NCBI GenBank assembly: GCA_028023455.1
Contig: JAQFVV010006203.1
Coordinates: 6,108,821-6,172,820 of the forward strand
Direction of reading: 5' to 3'
Source of the DNA: Epiperipatus broadwayi
Taxonomy: Eukaryota; Onychophora; Udeonychophora; Euonychophora; Peripatidae
Length of the DNA: 64,000 nt
In this document: positions 1-12,309 of the stretch, piece by piece
How positions within the stretch are numbered: position 1 is the stretch's first letter
Layout of the letters: every line of letters begins with the position of its first letter
Program-made: the position numbers and the translations under genes
Notes under the pieces: model-generated
Database searches by the model: none
What the model saw: the letters and a program-made list of their open reading frames with translations, nothing else
Told to the model about the DNA's origin: nothing

Positions 1-2772
1 CAAAACAAATTATTGTTATAATAAAATATGACTTGAGGAAATATATTCCCATGGTTGCTGAAAAGTAATTTAACTTTTATCTTTTCAGTGTGTAAATCTG
101 TAGCTAAAAATATCTAAGCACCCATTTCCAACCAATGATTGGATGGATAGCTAAGATCATCATAGGCTGAATACCAAAATTAAATTCTACACTTATTTGG
201 AAATCCTTGCCTAATTTAAAAATACATGCGTTTCAGATTTGAAAACAATAGGAGGAAATGTGCTTATCACTATACTATAGGTCCTAGCTATATATATATA
301 TATATATTATAAACAACTGCTCATTTTCTACTATTTTATGCTAATTTTTAAATAACAATGTTAACAATCAATTCAACATCCCCAATATATGCCCTTAATA
401 ATCTGCAATAAATGTTATATCATATTTCAACTAATACTCTCATCTCTTAGGTGATTGAAGCATTTAAGTTTTATTTCATTTTCTAAATAAAATATGAATA
501 ATGAATTACTAAACTTTATCCTAAAAATTCTTCAGTTATTTCATAAAAAAAGATCACCACTCTCTACTGAGTTTATGAACTCATTATAAGCTTTTTATGT
601 GTGTATGTTAATTTAAGTAGTATTGGAAGATAATATAGTATTGGATTTTTTATTTTTTTTTATTTTTTGATATTTACAAAGGTAAAAATGAATGATAGGC
701 TCAAAACTCATAGGTATACAAATCATCTATCTATTTGTAGTGAAACAATATCATATCATACTTATATTTTTGACTTACAGTCAATGCATTGTCCAATCCA
801 AATTAACCTAGAATCTTTATTCTTTTATTTAGATAAATAGCTATTTACTGACCAATATTAAATGGCTAGCTAGGCTTTCTATAGCCTAACTACTTAGAAA
901 AAACATGAATCAGTTTAGAATCAAATTCTGAGTTCATCTGATTCAGAATGAAATACCAGATATAAGATTATTTTATGAATAACTATATAGACTATAAACA
1001 ATAAAACTGTTAAGGATGAATCTTTATATAACCCTAAATACAAGTGAATTCTCAAATCCTAATAAATCTGTAAATATACAACTGAAAATCAATAAATTAC
1101 ATTTCTAAAAGCAGTATATTCTAGATTACTTCCATCCTGATACTTTGTGTAAGTAGTAATAAATCCTACAAATGACATAAAATCTATATCTTATATTTTT
1201 ATGTGTGAAATGCTTCCATACCATTTTCAAGAATCCTGCATAATAAAATATATAAGAAAAATAATTAAGACTAAAAAGTCAGAACTAAACCTTCTGACAC
1301 TGAAAATAATTATTTTCCATTTACATATCCATTTAGATATCTCTTTCACAAAAAAAAAAAAAAAAAAAAGAATATCATTCATATGTTAAAATTTATACTA
1401 TCTGATAAGAAAAAAAAGGTGTGGTTGAAATTATTATCAAATAAAATATAAGAATTATTTTTTAAAATGCTATAGATGTGAAAAAAATCATTGTCATTTT
1501 CCTATCTGGACAAAAGCAGATTATATATACCCACCTTCTCACAATTCTTCACTGATAAACATTCTGTGTTAGTTTTCAAACTCAATTAATAATTTGATCA
1601 GATAGCTAATTCTCTAGAATGATTGGTCAATGTCCTGTTTAGTGATTGTCTATCTATACAAATGTAATGTTCAATCAATCCACTTTCTAGAGTTCCTTTA
1701 TTAAAAAATCTTTTTCCATAAAGCATAAGTATGAAACAACTTCAAAATATCAAGTTATAGTAACAATGCAACCAATAAAAAGCCAGCAAAAAAGTTATTC
1801 ATAGATCAGATCCGTTAAAATAAGTAAAAAAAATAAAAGATTGAAACCAAAACAGGACACAAAAAAAGAAGCCAACACAGTTCAGCATTCAGTTGCCAAA
1901 AAAATAATGGTTGTCCTTGATATACATGTACCATAAAAGATTAAGGTAAGTCCCTGTCTTTAAAAATCAAATCTACTATGTTATCTTATCCTTTCCATCA
2001 AAAAGTTAATTAATTAATTTGTCTTCACTCATCAAAAGACAACAATTTAGTTTTTCCTCTATCTACATTGAGTGAAAGTTCTATCAACTGTATTTCACCA
2101 TGACAACAAACTGAAGTGTGAGTTAAACTTGTAATAATTAAGATCTATTTGATTTTTCAAAAGTCAAAACAATTCTGCATCATAATTCAAAGAACAGTAT
2201 TTTGCTATAATTTTAAGTAATAAAAAGTAAGATCAACTTTCACATAATCAATGTTTTTGCCATAAAATTGTAAATAAAGTATACATTTTCTAATTTTTAT
2301 TTTATTTATGGTATATTCCAAATCAGATTTTGATTATTTTTTTCATTTCAGTTTGTTCTTGTGTGCTGTGGGGAAACAGTATCAGACTTTGCATACTAAG
2401 TTATCAAATTCTTATTCCAAGTATCAAAAAAAGGAGCATTCAATTACAATTAAATTATTAATATCCAGCTTTCATGCAAATTATTGCTTATATTTTGAGA
2501 GTCGGTATATATAGCCACTGCAAAACTCTTTTTGAATCTATTATTATTATCTTATTTTGTCTTTCTATCTTTTTTTTATCTTGTCATTGCAATAACAATA
2601 TTCATTTGTGATTGATTGCTGTTGATATCATCAGATATACCCAAACTATCACTTCATGGTATTTGTTACTGCCAGTTATTTTTATCACTGATGCTGCAGT
2701 TGCTATCTTATTACTGTAATCATCATTCTTGTTATTCAATTTTCAAAATTAATTGATAAAAATATATAAAGT
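1..2772. other. AT-rich spacer without recognisable gene
   Basis: No open frame in this stretch resembles a protein; the short ones encode Phe/Ile/Lys/Tyr-rich low-complexity peptides. It holds a (TA)n run near 290-307, a poly-A near 1351-1369, and two pieces of the dispersed 'gctagctagg' repeat described at 781-905 (the other near 110-180). Nothing else is supported. Confidence 0.6.
781..905 (+). repeat. Dispersed SINE-like repeat fragment (family A)
   Basis: This segment shares an ordered set of words with 39597-39735 and 42030-42150: 'ccaatcca(g/a)at', then a block like 'ctttagctaagaatagcta', then 'ccattt...ccaat', then 'atggctagctagg', then a block like 'ggcatgggctg'. The order and spacing are kept while individual bases diverge, as expected for an old non-autonomous repeat. 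No RNA polymerase III boxes or tail could be assigned, so the class is unknown. Confidence 0.4.
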
Positions 2773-2930
2773 ATAATATGGAAAATAACTATATGCAAAA
2801 ACATATATGAGATATGCTTAAAATGACCAATATAACTTAGTCAAAAGTATATTAAATAAAAAATGTGAACTTTGTTCAGATTTTAAGCATATCTATATAT
2901 CTTTTTGCGTATAGTTATTTTCCATATTAC
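2773..2930. repeat. Short foldback (MITE-like) element, ~51-bp arms
   Basis: The left arm 2773-2824 (ataatatggaaaataacta...) is the reverse complement of the right arm 2880-2930 (...tagttattttccatattac) with only a few mismatches. A loop of about 55 bp separates them. No coding capacity. This is typical of a miniature inverted-repeat element; the target duplication is not clear because the flanks are AT-rich. The 95-codon open frame over the right arm is not a gene. Confidence 0.75.
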
Positions 2931-5583
2931 ATTTCCTTGACATGTTGCATACCAAAATTTTCAACATTACATATAAAGTATAAACTAAATTATTTTAAAA
3001 TAATATGCACAACAGGGAGGCAAGAATGCACTTACCTAATGATCCTCAATTTTAAAGAGATTCAACATCTTTATATATATTTGCATATATCTTGTTTTCA
3101 TTTCCCCATGTTGTTGCTCACTGTTTATATCAATACTGTAGCAATGTTTTAGCTGGATTATATTTTCTATGATTCAGTTAATGTAGAATGCTCGATTGTT
3201 GCAATGAAATTGTTAATAGAAAACTCAGCATGTTTGCAACAATTACTTTGGTGATTTCTGCTACCCATAGCAATGGTTGACTTCATGACCATTAATAAAA
3301 TGTTGAGTGACAACAAACAATTAAAAGCATAGATACAAGCAAAATTATTTGTTTTAATATATATATATGTGCGTGGGTGTATTCTTTAATACTATTATTA
3401 AAAAAATTTATTTATTTCACTGGACTATATTTACTGCAATTTTGTCAATTTAATGGCAAATATTTCTTCACTGCAATTTTTTTATACCATTTCATTTAGT
3501 ATTTGTATATTTGTTTGATATATAGATGGTCAAATTTTTAAAAATATGATAATTAAAAATTAAAAAAATAATCCATTATAATAAACAAATGATAGTTAAC
3601 AATAATAAAGCACATACATATACTAAGAAAGATCACCTCTTGGTGAATAATTTTCAAAAAACAACAGGAATCACATCTCTTAATTGTTTGATAATTATTT
3701 CCAAAGGTGAAGAATAATGATATATACACACAAAAATTTAACAAATGCATAACATTTAATAAATACTTGAAGTGAGAGGAAATTAGCTTAAATCCTTTTC
3801 TTAAAATTATATATATGACAAGTACTTTTAAAAATGTAAAGAAACTATCTGAAATGCTGTTATTTTCCGCCTATTCTTTTTAATCTCAGCAATACACAGA
3901 TAATTTCCATAGCTAATATTTTAAATTGTAAATATATATAGATATGCATTTAAATAATTTGTACAGAAAATCAAATCACAAACAAAATTATAATACAACT
4001 AATAAATAAAGTTTTCATAACAAAATATATAGAAAGTTGAAATGACTAATTAATATTATTTCTCATATAGATGACTAATAACATTTCTATTAAGATAAAT
4101 ATTCTTATGTAATATTGATACAGATAAGATAGTCTGCATGTTTCAAAAAGAGAACTATATTAGCAGGAAACCCCCAAATTCAAAAAGACTTCAGCAGAGA
4201 AGCCATACTAAATATTAAAAGTTATGTATAGCAAACTAGCAGCACCTCACCCACTATTAGTTATTTACTATAAGACAATCAAAATACAAAGAAACATGAA
4301 AATGCTTTCGGATATGTAGAAGTCCTAATAATTCATACAAAATTAAGAGAAAGATATTATATCAATAGTTAGTTATACATGCGTAAGAACAACAATAATA
4401 ACTTTATATATGTGTGCAGTAATATAATTTATTAATATCAATTACTATGTAATAATTTTTGAGCTGATGAAATCTCCGAATGTTACCTACATTAAATTTA
4501 ATTTAATTAAACATTTCATCGGCTTAAGACACTTAAATGATGATGACATAAGACAAAATATTTAATTAAATCTAATATAAACAGTACTAGGAAATTTCAG
4601 TGGCCTTTAAAACCATTGTATATATATGCAAATGTTAATTTGTAAAATTATTACGCAATAATGCCAGACTCAGTTTAGTGCAACAGTCTCTATTGTTTTG
4701 AAAATTAACATATCATGATCCTCCAAGCACTGACCATTTGATTATATTGTCCTGTGCAGTGAAAAGTTGCATAACTAAAAGTTTCAGAATCGATTCCAAT
4801 TGAGTACATAAATGAAAAAAAAATTCATGAATGGAACTATTAAATGCTTAATCGACCATTCGGATATTTGAACTTAAATTTAACTTTACAATTATTTTAT
4901 TTATTTATTAAACAATAATCACAATTTTCAATTCATAATTATTTTGCTGCTAAAATATGTTCTATTTATAAAATTATTTATTACATTAGTATATGTGCAG
5001 AGTAAACAAATACTTTTTCTGTTAAAAAATGTTGCTTAATTATATTTTGTCTAAGATAGCACAAAGCTATAATACACCCTCACCTATGAATTGTTATGAC
5101 TAAAAAATTAAATTATTTTTTTTCTTTTAATGTTCAACTGCTTTCTTTCTTTTATTTTTGATTAAATATAGGTAACTTATGGATACCTAAGGCTATGAGG
5201 CCATTGACTTACAAGCCAAAAAAAAAAAACCTGATTTTTTTATTCTAAATTTACTCTTTATTCCTGAAAGTTAAAAAAAATATAAAATGTTAAATTTTAA
5301 GCTATCAAATCTAGTAATAAGCAAGTAATGATCTGTAGTTCATTACTCTTTAATAATAATAATTTTAAAAAAATAAAATGGCATATAATATATATACAAT
5401 ATGTGCGTGAAGGATCTAGTGATGCAATAATAAAGTAAGCATTTCATTATCACAGTCTGGGTTCACCCTGAGACCAGGTAAAATGTGAAATTTTGTTTTA
5501 ATCAGAATGTTTCTTTTAAATGAGTAATTCACTGCCAACTTAACTAATAATCCAATAATAATAGGTAAATAGAAATCTATTTT
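2931..5583. other. AT-rich spacer without recognisable gene
   Basis: Only low-complexity short frames are present on both strands. Homopolymer and (TA)n runs are scattered throughout. There are no recognisable RNA genes, coding remnants or long inverted repeats. Confidence 0.55.
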
Positions 5584-5915
5584 TACACAAGAGGCAAAAC
5601 TCTCCATACAGTAGCATCACTCACCAGAGTAATCAATGGATATAAGGTTTGTGCATAAAATCCCCATCTAGTGCCTACTCATCCAATATCCTGACTAGTT
5701 TCTAGCTTGTGACTTCCATCAGTGAGGAGCCTTAGATCTGAGATGCACTGCATCTAGAGCTTAGGTTTAATGAACCCTCCAGCAGCCACCTTTTATCTTT
5801 TTAGTCAACTATAAAGCTTTGAATCCAAAATGCACAAACCTTCTTGCATCCATTGATTACTCTGGCTTGGACTGAGTGGTGCTACTATATGGCGAGTTTT
5901 GCCTCTGTGTTAACA
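5584..5915. repeat. Imperfect foldback element, ~75-85-bp arms
   Basis: The left arm, about 5584-5657, reads ...gaggcaaaactctccata...gtagca(t/c)cactca...agagtaatcaatgga...ggtttgtgcat. It matches the reverse complement of 5829-5915 with small indels. The interior of about 170 bp is less AT-rich than the surroundings and non-coding. The 63-codon minus-strand frame at 5416-5607 runs into the left arm and is not a gene. No transposase is encoded, so mobility would have depended on an outside enzyme. Confidence 0.7.
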
Positions 5916-6274
5916 ACTTGTGTAAGCATAAAGAATGATGTGATGTTTAGTGATTAAATCTATTTTTAGTTATAGAGTAAAACAAGAATGAAAAATTACC
6001 CAAACTTTTGACAAATTTGGTAATAATGCCTTCTTCGTAAGTATTCTTTTATAAAGGGCTATTAGATAAGTTTTTGTCTGTAATATACTATTTATCTATC
6101 TTCTCTTTTATTCTAAGGCAGTATGTAATGTTCTTATACTGAACGTTTCTTATATATATAAATAAAAGAATTTAAACTCAGACTTTTTCCATCTATTCAT
6201 CTTTTCTTTGTGTACATACATTTAAATTATAATTTAATAGGATTTTTCCATGCATTTTTAGATATATTTCTGCT

Positions 6275-6465
6275 ATAATGTAATGAATAAAAATATACCA
6301 ATTAAAAATAAATGATGCAAACTGAAATTATGCAACCTATCATTAGTATTTGCCAGAACTATTTTAAACTTTTGGCTTAAAGTAGTTCAAACAAATACTA
6401 TTGTTAAGTTATGTACTGTCAATTTGCATATTTATTTTAATTGGTATTTTGCTTCATTGCATCAT
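6275..6465. repeat. Imperfect palindromic element, ~90-bp arms
   Basis: The left half (ataccaattaaaaataaatgatgcaaa... to ...attagtatttg) is matched by the reverse complement of the right half (caaatactat... to ...tttattttaattggtattttg). The centre lies near 6370. There are several indels and mismatches, so it is an older foldback element. No coding capacity. Confidence 0.6.
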
Positions 6466-6599
6466 GGTTGAAATGTTTATAAAAAAAATTCTGTTAAATT
6501 ATTATTTAGATCTATAAGACAATGAAAATTTATAAATAAAAAAAAATATATATACAGTATGTTATGTGCATGCACACACATCTCCAACACATGGATAAG

Positions 6600-7610
6600 A
6601 GGCACCTTTGTGCAAGGTAAATTTTAGTGCCCCCTACCCAGATTATGAAATAACATTACATTTTTTCCTAGAATTTTCAGAACACATTTAAACATGGCTT
6701 TAGTCATTTAATGTGGTTTGGTAAATTTCTCACATTTTATTTATTTATTTCTATAAAATATACCTAGACATTAAAACACATGTTAAAATAAAATAAACTA
6801 ACTTGATAATATGTTAGACTATTTCCATCATCTACCATTAAATGTTGAATGTTTTCAAATACTAACAACTGTTAATAAATAATACACAAATAGAAAGCAC
6901 AGATTAGTAGATTACATAATGTTTCTAATAATATTATTATCCTCTCTTCTTCAGGTGTTGCTAACCTGACCAGTGACAATACTAGCACAGGAATCAAATT
7001 CACATCTTTGAATTCTTAAATATCGAAATTTAAGACAATACCCTTCTAACCACCTGAATAAGTTTAAAATTTTCTACACATTCAATATTTAATGATAAAT
7101 GATGGAATAGTTCAATATATTATTCCATCTAAAATACCATCATCACAAACCTTCAGGCAAAAATAAATTAATGTTTAAAAAATAATTTTTGAAACAATAA
7201 TTAAATTTTTTATTTTTTCTTTCAAAATTTTTCATATTAATTTTTGTACAATCCTGCAAAATTGCTAATAGAGATGGGAAATATCTGCAAATAAGATAAT
7301 TTTTTAAGTATCTAAGTGTTTTTATCATATTTTTTAAAAACCACCGCCAAACACACACACATGAAAACATTGCATCCCCCCCTCTCCTGCTCAAGGTGGC
7401 TCTGATATTATAAAAATAATTCTACTTCTAGTTTACTTCTTAAAAATATTATCTACAGCTAAAGTATAAGTCTCTGTAATGCTTTGCCTCTGAGCTCCAT
7501 CCTGCATAGCAGTAAGAAAAAGAGAGTTCAGCTTGTCTCCATTAGTCTTTCTGAAGTACAATAGTTGTAAAAGCTGATGTAACTCTTAGACTTCTTTACC
7601 AATATTTAAA
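6600..7610 (-). repeat. Dispersed repeat (family B), copy 1, inverted relative to 59330-60030
   Basis: Several blocks here match, in reverse complement and reverse order, blocks at 59330-60030. They are: the 'cacctttgtgcaaggtaaat' region at 6610-6660; the poly-C with 'gaaaacattgca' at 7360-7385; the 'gatgggaaatatctgcaaat' region at 7273-7295; and the block around 'tctgtaatgctttgcctctg' through 'tacaatagttgtaaaagctg' at 7470-7600. An extra segment near 6890-7140 appears only in this copy. The 83-codon minus-strand frame at 7143-7394 lies inside the repeat and is not a recognised gene. The element class is unknown. Confidence 0.65.
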
Positions 7611-10526
7611 TCAACTTTAACCAGCGTATCAATAATTCATTAAAAATAGTTCATTTGTTTGAAAACCCATTTAAAATCTCTCTCGTGCATAAATGTATTC
7701 ATTAAGAAAGTTATACTCCTTCAATAATAAAATATTAATACTATTTTTTAATTTTTTATGTGCATGTTATTCCATTATTAATACCTGAAATTTATCACAT
7801 ATATAGTCCGATATTTTAAATTTTCATACTTACATTACTACTGGTATAACTTTTGTATTTCATTAAAATCACTAAAGTAAATCAATTTTAAATAACACAG
7901 TTGATATAAATCTTTCTTCCATTAGCACCAACTTGTGAAAAATAATTGTTTTAAAAATTCATTAGTTTCTTTTAATTGTTTAAGTTTTCCATTAACAAAA
8001 ATAGAAGAATATGTACACTACTCTGTTATTTAATTGTTTAAGGTATATTAATAACTAAGTCATATTATATATATTATACTTTATTATATGGTTCAATAAT
8101 TAGAGATTCAACTAGGATTTATTTATGGGAAGAAATTTTAAATTTTCATACTTAACTTGTTCATTCAATAAATTTTTAGAAGCCATTAAAATGTCTTCCA
8201 CTTTACTTTGTTTATTCATAGATTGTGTTGAATAACTACAAAAAAAAAAATCAAACAGTTTGTTCCACTAGATACATTTTTTACAATTATGTAAAGGTTT
8301 TATTACAATAAAAAGAATTGCATTCATCTTCTTGAAAGCCTATAAATATTATTTTTTAAATATAATCAGTCTTTTACTTTAAGTTTTTTATTATTAATAA
8401 TAATAATAATATTGTTTAAAGAATTATCTTCAATTAAGCACATTAAAAAAAAAAAAAACAATTCTCTATACAGCATTAAAATTATATAAAATGTATACAG
8501 TTTTGCTTAATAATATAAAGAAACTGTGATTTCTCTAGATATGAGAAGAGTTTAAAAAGTAATCACATACTATATAAATGTCTTAATTTTTCAACAGATT
8601 AAATCATAATAGTACGTGAAGTAGTAATTCTTATCACTGATTCCTATTTCCCCTGCATTGTATGATTGTAATCTTACATGTTTTATTTTTACCTATTATC
8701 TCTAAGTGGCAGCTATCATCAGGGTTAAAAAAAGATTTCTAAAATACAAGAATCAAGAAGCAGATTTTAGTGGCTATTTTATATTACATCAATATTGTCA
8801 GGAAAGTAGGTTTTTTATTTTTTTAAATTTCAATAGTTTTTTTTTATATTATAAAATACAGTATTGTATATTTTATATGCACGTGATACAAATACTTTAT
8901 TTCTACAAGTTTATGATGTGTTTTTTTTTTTTTGAAGTGTTATTAAGCTTACAGAGTGAGAAATATATAAAAATAATAATCAAGTTCTCATTTTCTTTAT
9001 GAATCTTGTTTATTGTATGAACTATATTTCTCTCCATCTACACATACATATAATGTTGCAATTCTATCTACATTTAAATTGTATCTTATAGGTAGTTTCA
9101 AAGTCAATTTCCAATTTCTTTGTGCAACTATTTTAACTACACTTAATTAGATAAACTGTAATGAAAATAACTGTATAAAGAAAGTAGAAATAGGTCTTGA
9201 AAATGATCATAGAATATGATTAAATCATAGATGGAATTATAGAATGATATATATATTGAAGTAGAATAAATTTGGTTCAGACAATAAACAAGATTTGTAA
9301 AAAAAAAAAATGAATATGTGGAATATAATTTTTATATGTTGAAAATTTAATAAACCAATTTTGAAAAAAAAAAGGAATTATTTATTTATTTAATTAGTTA
9401 TGAAATATTATCTATCACAATATTATGGGGTTTTTTTTGTTCTAAAGTATTTTTAATAGTAATTATGCTAAAAAACATTTTTTTCTGTCACATGCTATTA
9501 AAGTGAAAACTAGAATGAAAAATCAATGTTAAATCTCTATATATTATTACAAATTGTCTACAAAAGTGTTAATAAAAATTCTTTCATTAATTTGTAAGAT
9601 TTTTTATTTTTCTTAGTTTTCAATAAAATAGAAAATAATCTTTGGCAAATTTTTATATTTTAATTTTTTACACTACTTTAATATACTATTACTTACAAGC
9701 TGTTACCATATCTTTCAATCTTTTTCTTTTGAGAAAAATATTTCAAACACACCCAAAATAAACATTTAAACTTAAAATTTCATAGAATTTTTAAGTTTTC
9801 TGATAAAAACATATCTTAAAAGTATTGTTGAAAAATTAAAAATTCCAAAAATGATTTTTCATTTTTGAAATTTATCTTTTCTGATAAAAATTTAGGTTTT
9901 AATTCTTTACTTTTGCGTAGATAACAAAATATGCAGCAAGAATTCATAACTATGTATATAAGTTATCTATCTGAAGGCAGAAGAAAAAAATTAGTCAATA
10001 GAATATTATGACCAAATGCTTGCCATTCTCTTGACACTCAGTGTAGACAACTTTTTTCTGATTTTGTCAAAAATCTTTTTTTTTCCCCACATAATATGGG
10101 ATTTTCAATAAAGTAAAATATGTGTATTTATGGAATAATATTATATAATAATATATATATAACTTTAGATATAATATATATATCTTTAGAATGATAAGCT
10201 ATTTAATATGTTATAGATAAAACATATAAATATTATAACTTTACAACAAAAAGAAAAATAATAATGCTAAGAATTCATGCATACATATAAAAAATTTAAA
10301 TCTTGTATATAAAATCCCTAAATGTTTATCCGTAATGCTGTCATGTGATATTTAGGTTAAAAATTTCTTTATTAGAATGTATTTTTCAAGAAAAAAAATA
10401 ATTATTTGTTCCGTCATTAATAAATCCTAATTTTTTTACAAAGCATTTTATGCAAAGAAAGTAATTCTTTCCTTCCATAGGCCAAGTATATTTGTCCGCA
10501 AGTAATTTCGCAAAGCAAAAAAAAAA
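7611..10526. other. AT-rich spacer without recognisable gene
   Basis: The stretch contains (TAA)n near 8390-8412, several poly-A and poly-T runs, and (TA)n near 10140-10185. The 98-codon frame at 8706-9002 has no ordinary protein composition (Phe/Tyr/Ile-rich) and lacks an upstream context. I see no element ends or coding remnants. Confidence 0.55.
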
Positions 10527-10610
10527 ATTGTTAAAGCAACCAAATAAAAAAAAAATATTACAAAAATGACAGCCTTTCCATAGATTGCGTACATTTCTGG
10601 GTTCTAAAAA
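10527..10610 (+). repeat. Direct repeat, left copy (pairs with 11044-11118)
   Basis: It carries 'ttgttaaagcaa(c/t)caa', then the block around 'attacaaaaatgacagcctt', then 'tccatag(a/g)(t/c)tg', then 'atttctgg'. The same words occur in the same order and orientation at 11044-11118, about 515 bp downstream. The palindrome at 10811-10888 lies between them. This may be a terminal direct repeat or a duplicated segment. Confidence 0.7.
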
Positions 10611-10810
10611 AATATGTTATTTTACAAAAGACATATGGAATAAAACATTTGAAGGAAATAACACTCAAAAAAAAAATCTGTACATGTACTTTTATCTACA
10701 ATACTAAACTGAATAGGTATAGAGTTTAAATCACAAAGAAAATGTGATTACAGAACATAAATTCATGTTACCAAAATCACACTTTTCTTTATTTTTGCCG
10801 TAATATCCTA

Positions 10811-10888
10811 TAAATACAATTTATCCATATCGCTTCAAACACTTTTTAGCTAAAAAGTGTTTGAGGCGGTATGGATAAATTGTATAAA
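10811..10888. repeat. Near-perfect palindrome with no loop (hairpin)
   Basis: About 39-bp arms meet at a central AGCT (10848-10851). The left arm contains 'ccatatcgcttcaaacac' and the right 'gtgtttgaggcggtatgg'. The two internal differences in this core are T opposite G, which would pair as G-U in a plus-strand RNA. There is no loop. It sits between the direct repeats at 10527 and 11044. Confidence 0.8.
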
Positions 10889-11043
10889 TTCATGTTCAAA
10901 ATATGACATTTAGTGAGATAAAAAAAAAAAAGATGTTATAGTACTATACTTATATTTAGTTTTGGTTAGTGTATAGTTGAAGTAGTGTAGTTTGATAATG
11001 CATAATTAATGGCTCCACTGTGATACCATGCATGATTGAAATT

Positions 11044-11118
11044 TGTTAAAGCAATCAATTTAAAAAATCTATTACAAAAATGACAGCCTTTCCATAGGCT
11101 GTGTATATTTCTGGTTTA
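11044..11118 (+). repeat. Direct repeat, right copy (pairs with 10527-10610)
   Basis: Same ordered words as the left copy, ending with 'atttctgg' just upstream of the long-TIR element that starts near 11133. It may mark the right end of an element spanning about 10527-11118, or a separate insertion. Confidence 0.7.
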
Positions 11119-11132
11119 AATATAAACTTGAT

Positions 11133-12300
11133 AAGGTACTAGTCTTATAGCTAAAGACGCCACTCTATGGCGCCATTTTCGCGCTAAAACACATAAAAAT
11201 GCCGTTTCCACGGCCGACACATTCGAACCCGCGTTTTCTAAAATACAACTTTTTTGTTGTGCTACAGATTGCAGGCCGCTATGTCACGTCACAATACAGC
11301 ATGTATGTCGCATCGCAGCAAATACATTTTCCGAATTCGCACAGTTTATAAAATGGTTACAGCTTGGTGAGAGGGTGTGTTTTTTTGAATTGGATGGAAA
11401 TGTTGTTTTCATTGGATTTTTTTTTATTTTAAAGTATTGAAATGTTCAGATTTTGTAAAGTAATAATTATCAGACTTTTTACACCGTACTGTATTGAAGT
11501 TTTAATTGGGAAAATGTTGACAAGATATATGTGTAAAGTGAGTTGGAATTAGGTAACGCATCAAGTAACATACTGTTCGTAACATTCCACAAGAGTGTAT
11601 ATTTTTGAATTAAAAAAGAGCGGTAACACAAAAATATCCAGTAAGAAAAGTACAATTCTACACGGTTTTTTTGTAAATTTCATAAAAAGCATATATTATA
11701 AACATGATTAATAAGTAAAGAAGACATTTTTGTTGTTGTTTAAAAAAGTTTTACTTTCTTTCTTTTCTCCGACTACAGTTATACTTTGTTGAATATAGTT
11801 TACGTTTATTGTTATCATTTATTTTATAGATGTTACTAAAAAAAATATTTACAAAAATACGATTTTGATATTTTTTATTTTAGCATTACAAACAACAGAA
11901 CACTAAACCTAAACCTAACCCTAAAACTAACCCTAAACCTAACCGTAACAACTTTTACTTTTTGTTGTCATTCTATATGAAGTAAAAATAGCGGTAAAGC
12001 CGTAACCCCAGTAAAAAAATATACAATAGAAAATTGATTTTTCTAATAAAGCAAAATAAAAAACACGAATCAAATTGTAATTTGTTTATTTTATTTTACA
12101 TTTATTATTATCATTTAATTTATATACGTTAATAAAAAATAATATTTAAAAAAGATGATTTTGTTTTGTTTTTATTTTTGCATTATAAAAAACACATCAA
12201 AATGATTAAAATCAACGGCCCAGGAATATTCACATTTTATAGTTTTAGCGTGAAAACGGCGCCATCGAATGGTGTCTTTATCTATAAGACAAGCACCCTT
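11133..12300. mobile_element. Non-autonomous DNA transposon with ~60-bp terminal inverted repeats
   Basis: The left end reads ...gtcttatagctaaagacgcc...atggcgccattttcgcgctaaaac. The right end, reversed and complemented, reads ...gtcttatagataaagacacc...atggcgccgttttcacgctaaaac. The ends are far richer in GC and CpG than the surroundings. The interior encodes no transposase. It includes a stretch of CCTAAC/CCTAAA-type repeats at 11903-11945 and internal similarity between the blocks near 11620 ('gagcggtaac') and 11990 ('agcggtaaag'). The superfamily is unassigned because the exact ends and the target duplication cannot be fixed by eye. The 64-codon frame at 12166-12360 crosses the right end and is not a gene. 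Confidence 0.75.
11903..11945 (+). repeat. Telomere-like CCTAAA/CCTAAC short repeat inside the TIR element
   Basis: Six irregular units of the form (a)cctaa(c/a) run in tandem. The pattern resembles telomeric repeat arrays but is short, mixed (cctaaa, cctaac, ctaaaa) and internal to a transposon-like element. It is more likely a simple repeat of the element than a telomere relic. Confidence 0.55.
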
Positions 12301-12309
12301 TATTTATTA

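Noticed and set aside
8706-9002. 98-codon frame as a possible small gene
   Set aside because: Low-complexity Phe/Tyr/Ile-rich peptide from AT-rich DNA, with homopolymer runs and no homology signal.
11903-11945. Telomere-like CCTAAC repeats as a possible ancient telomere
   Set aside because: Short, irregular and internal to a transposon-like element; better explained as part of that element.
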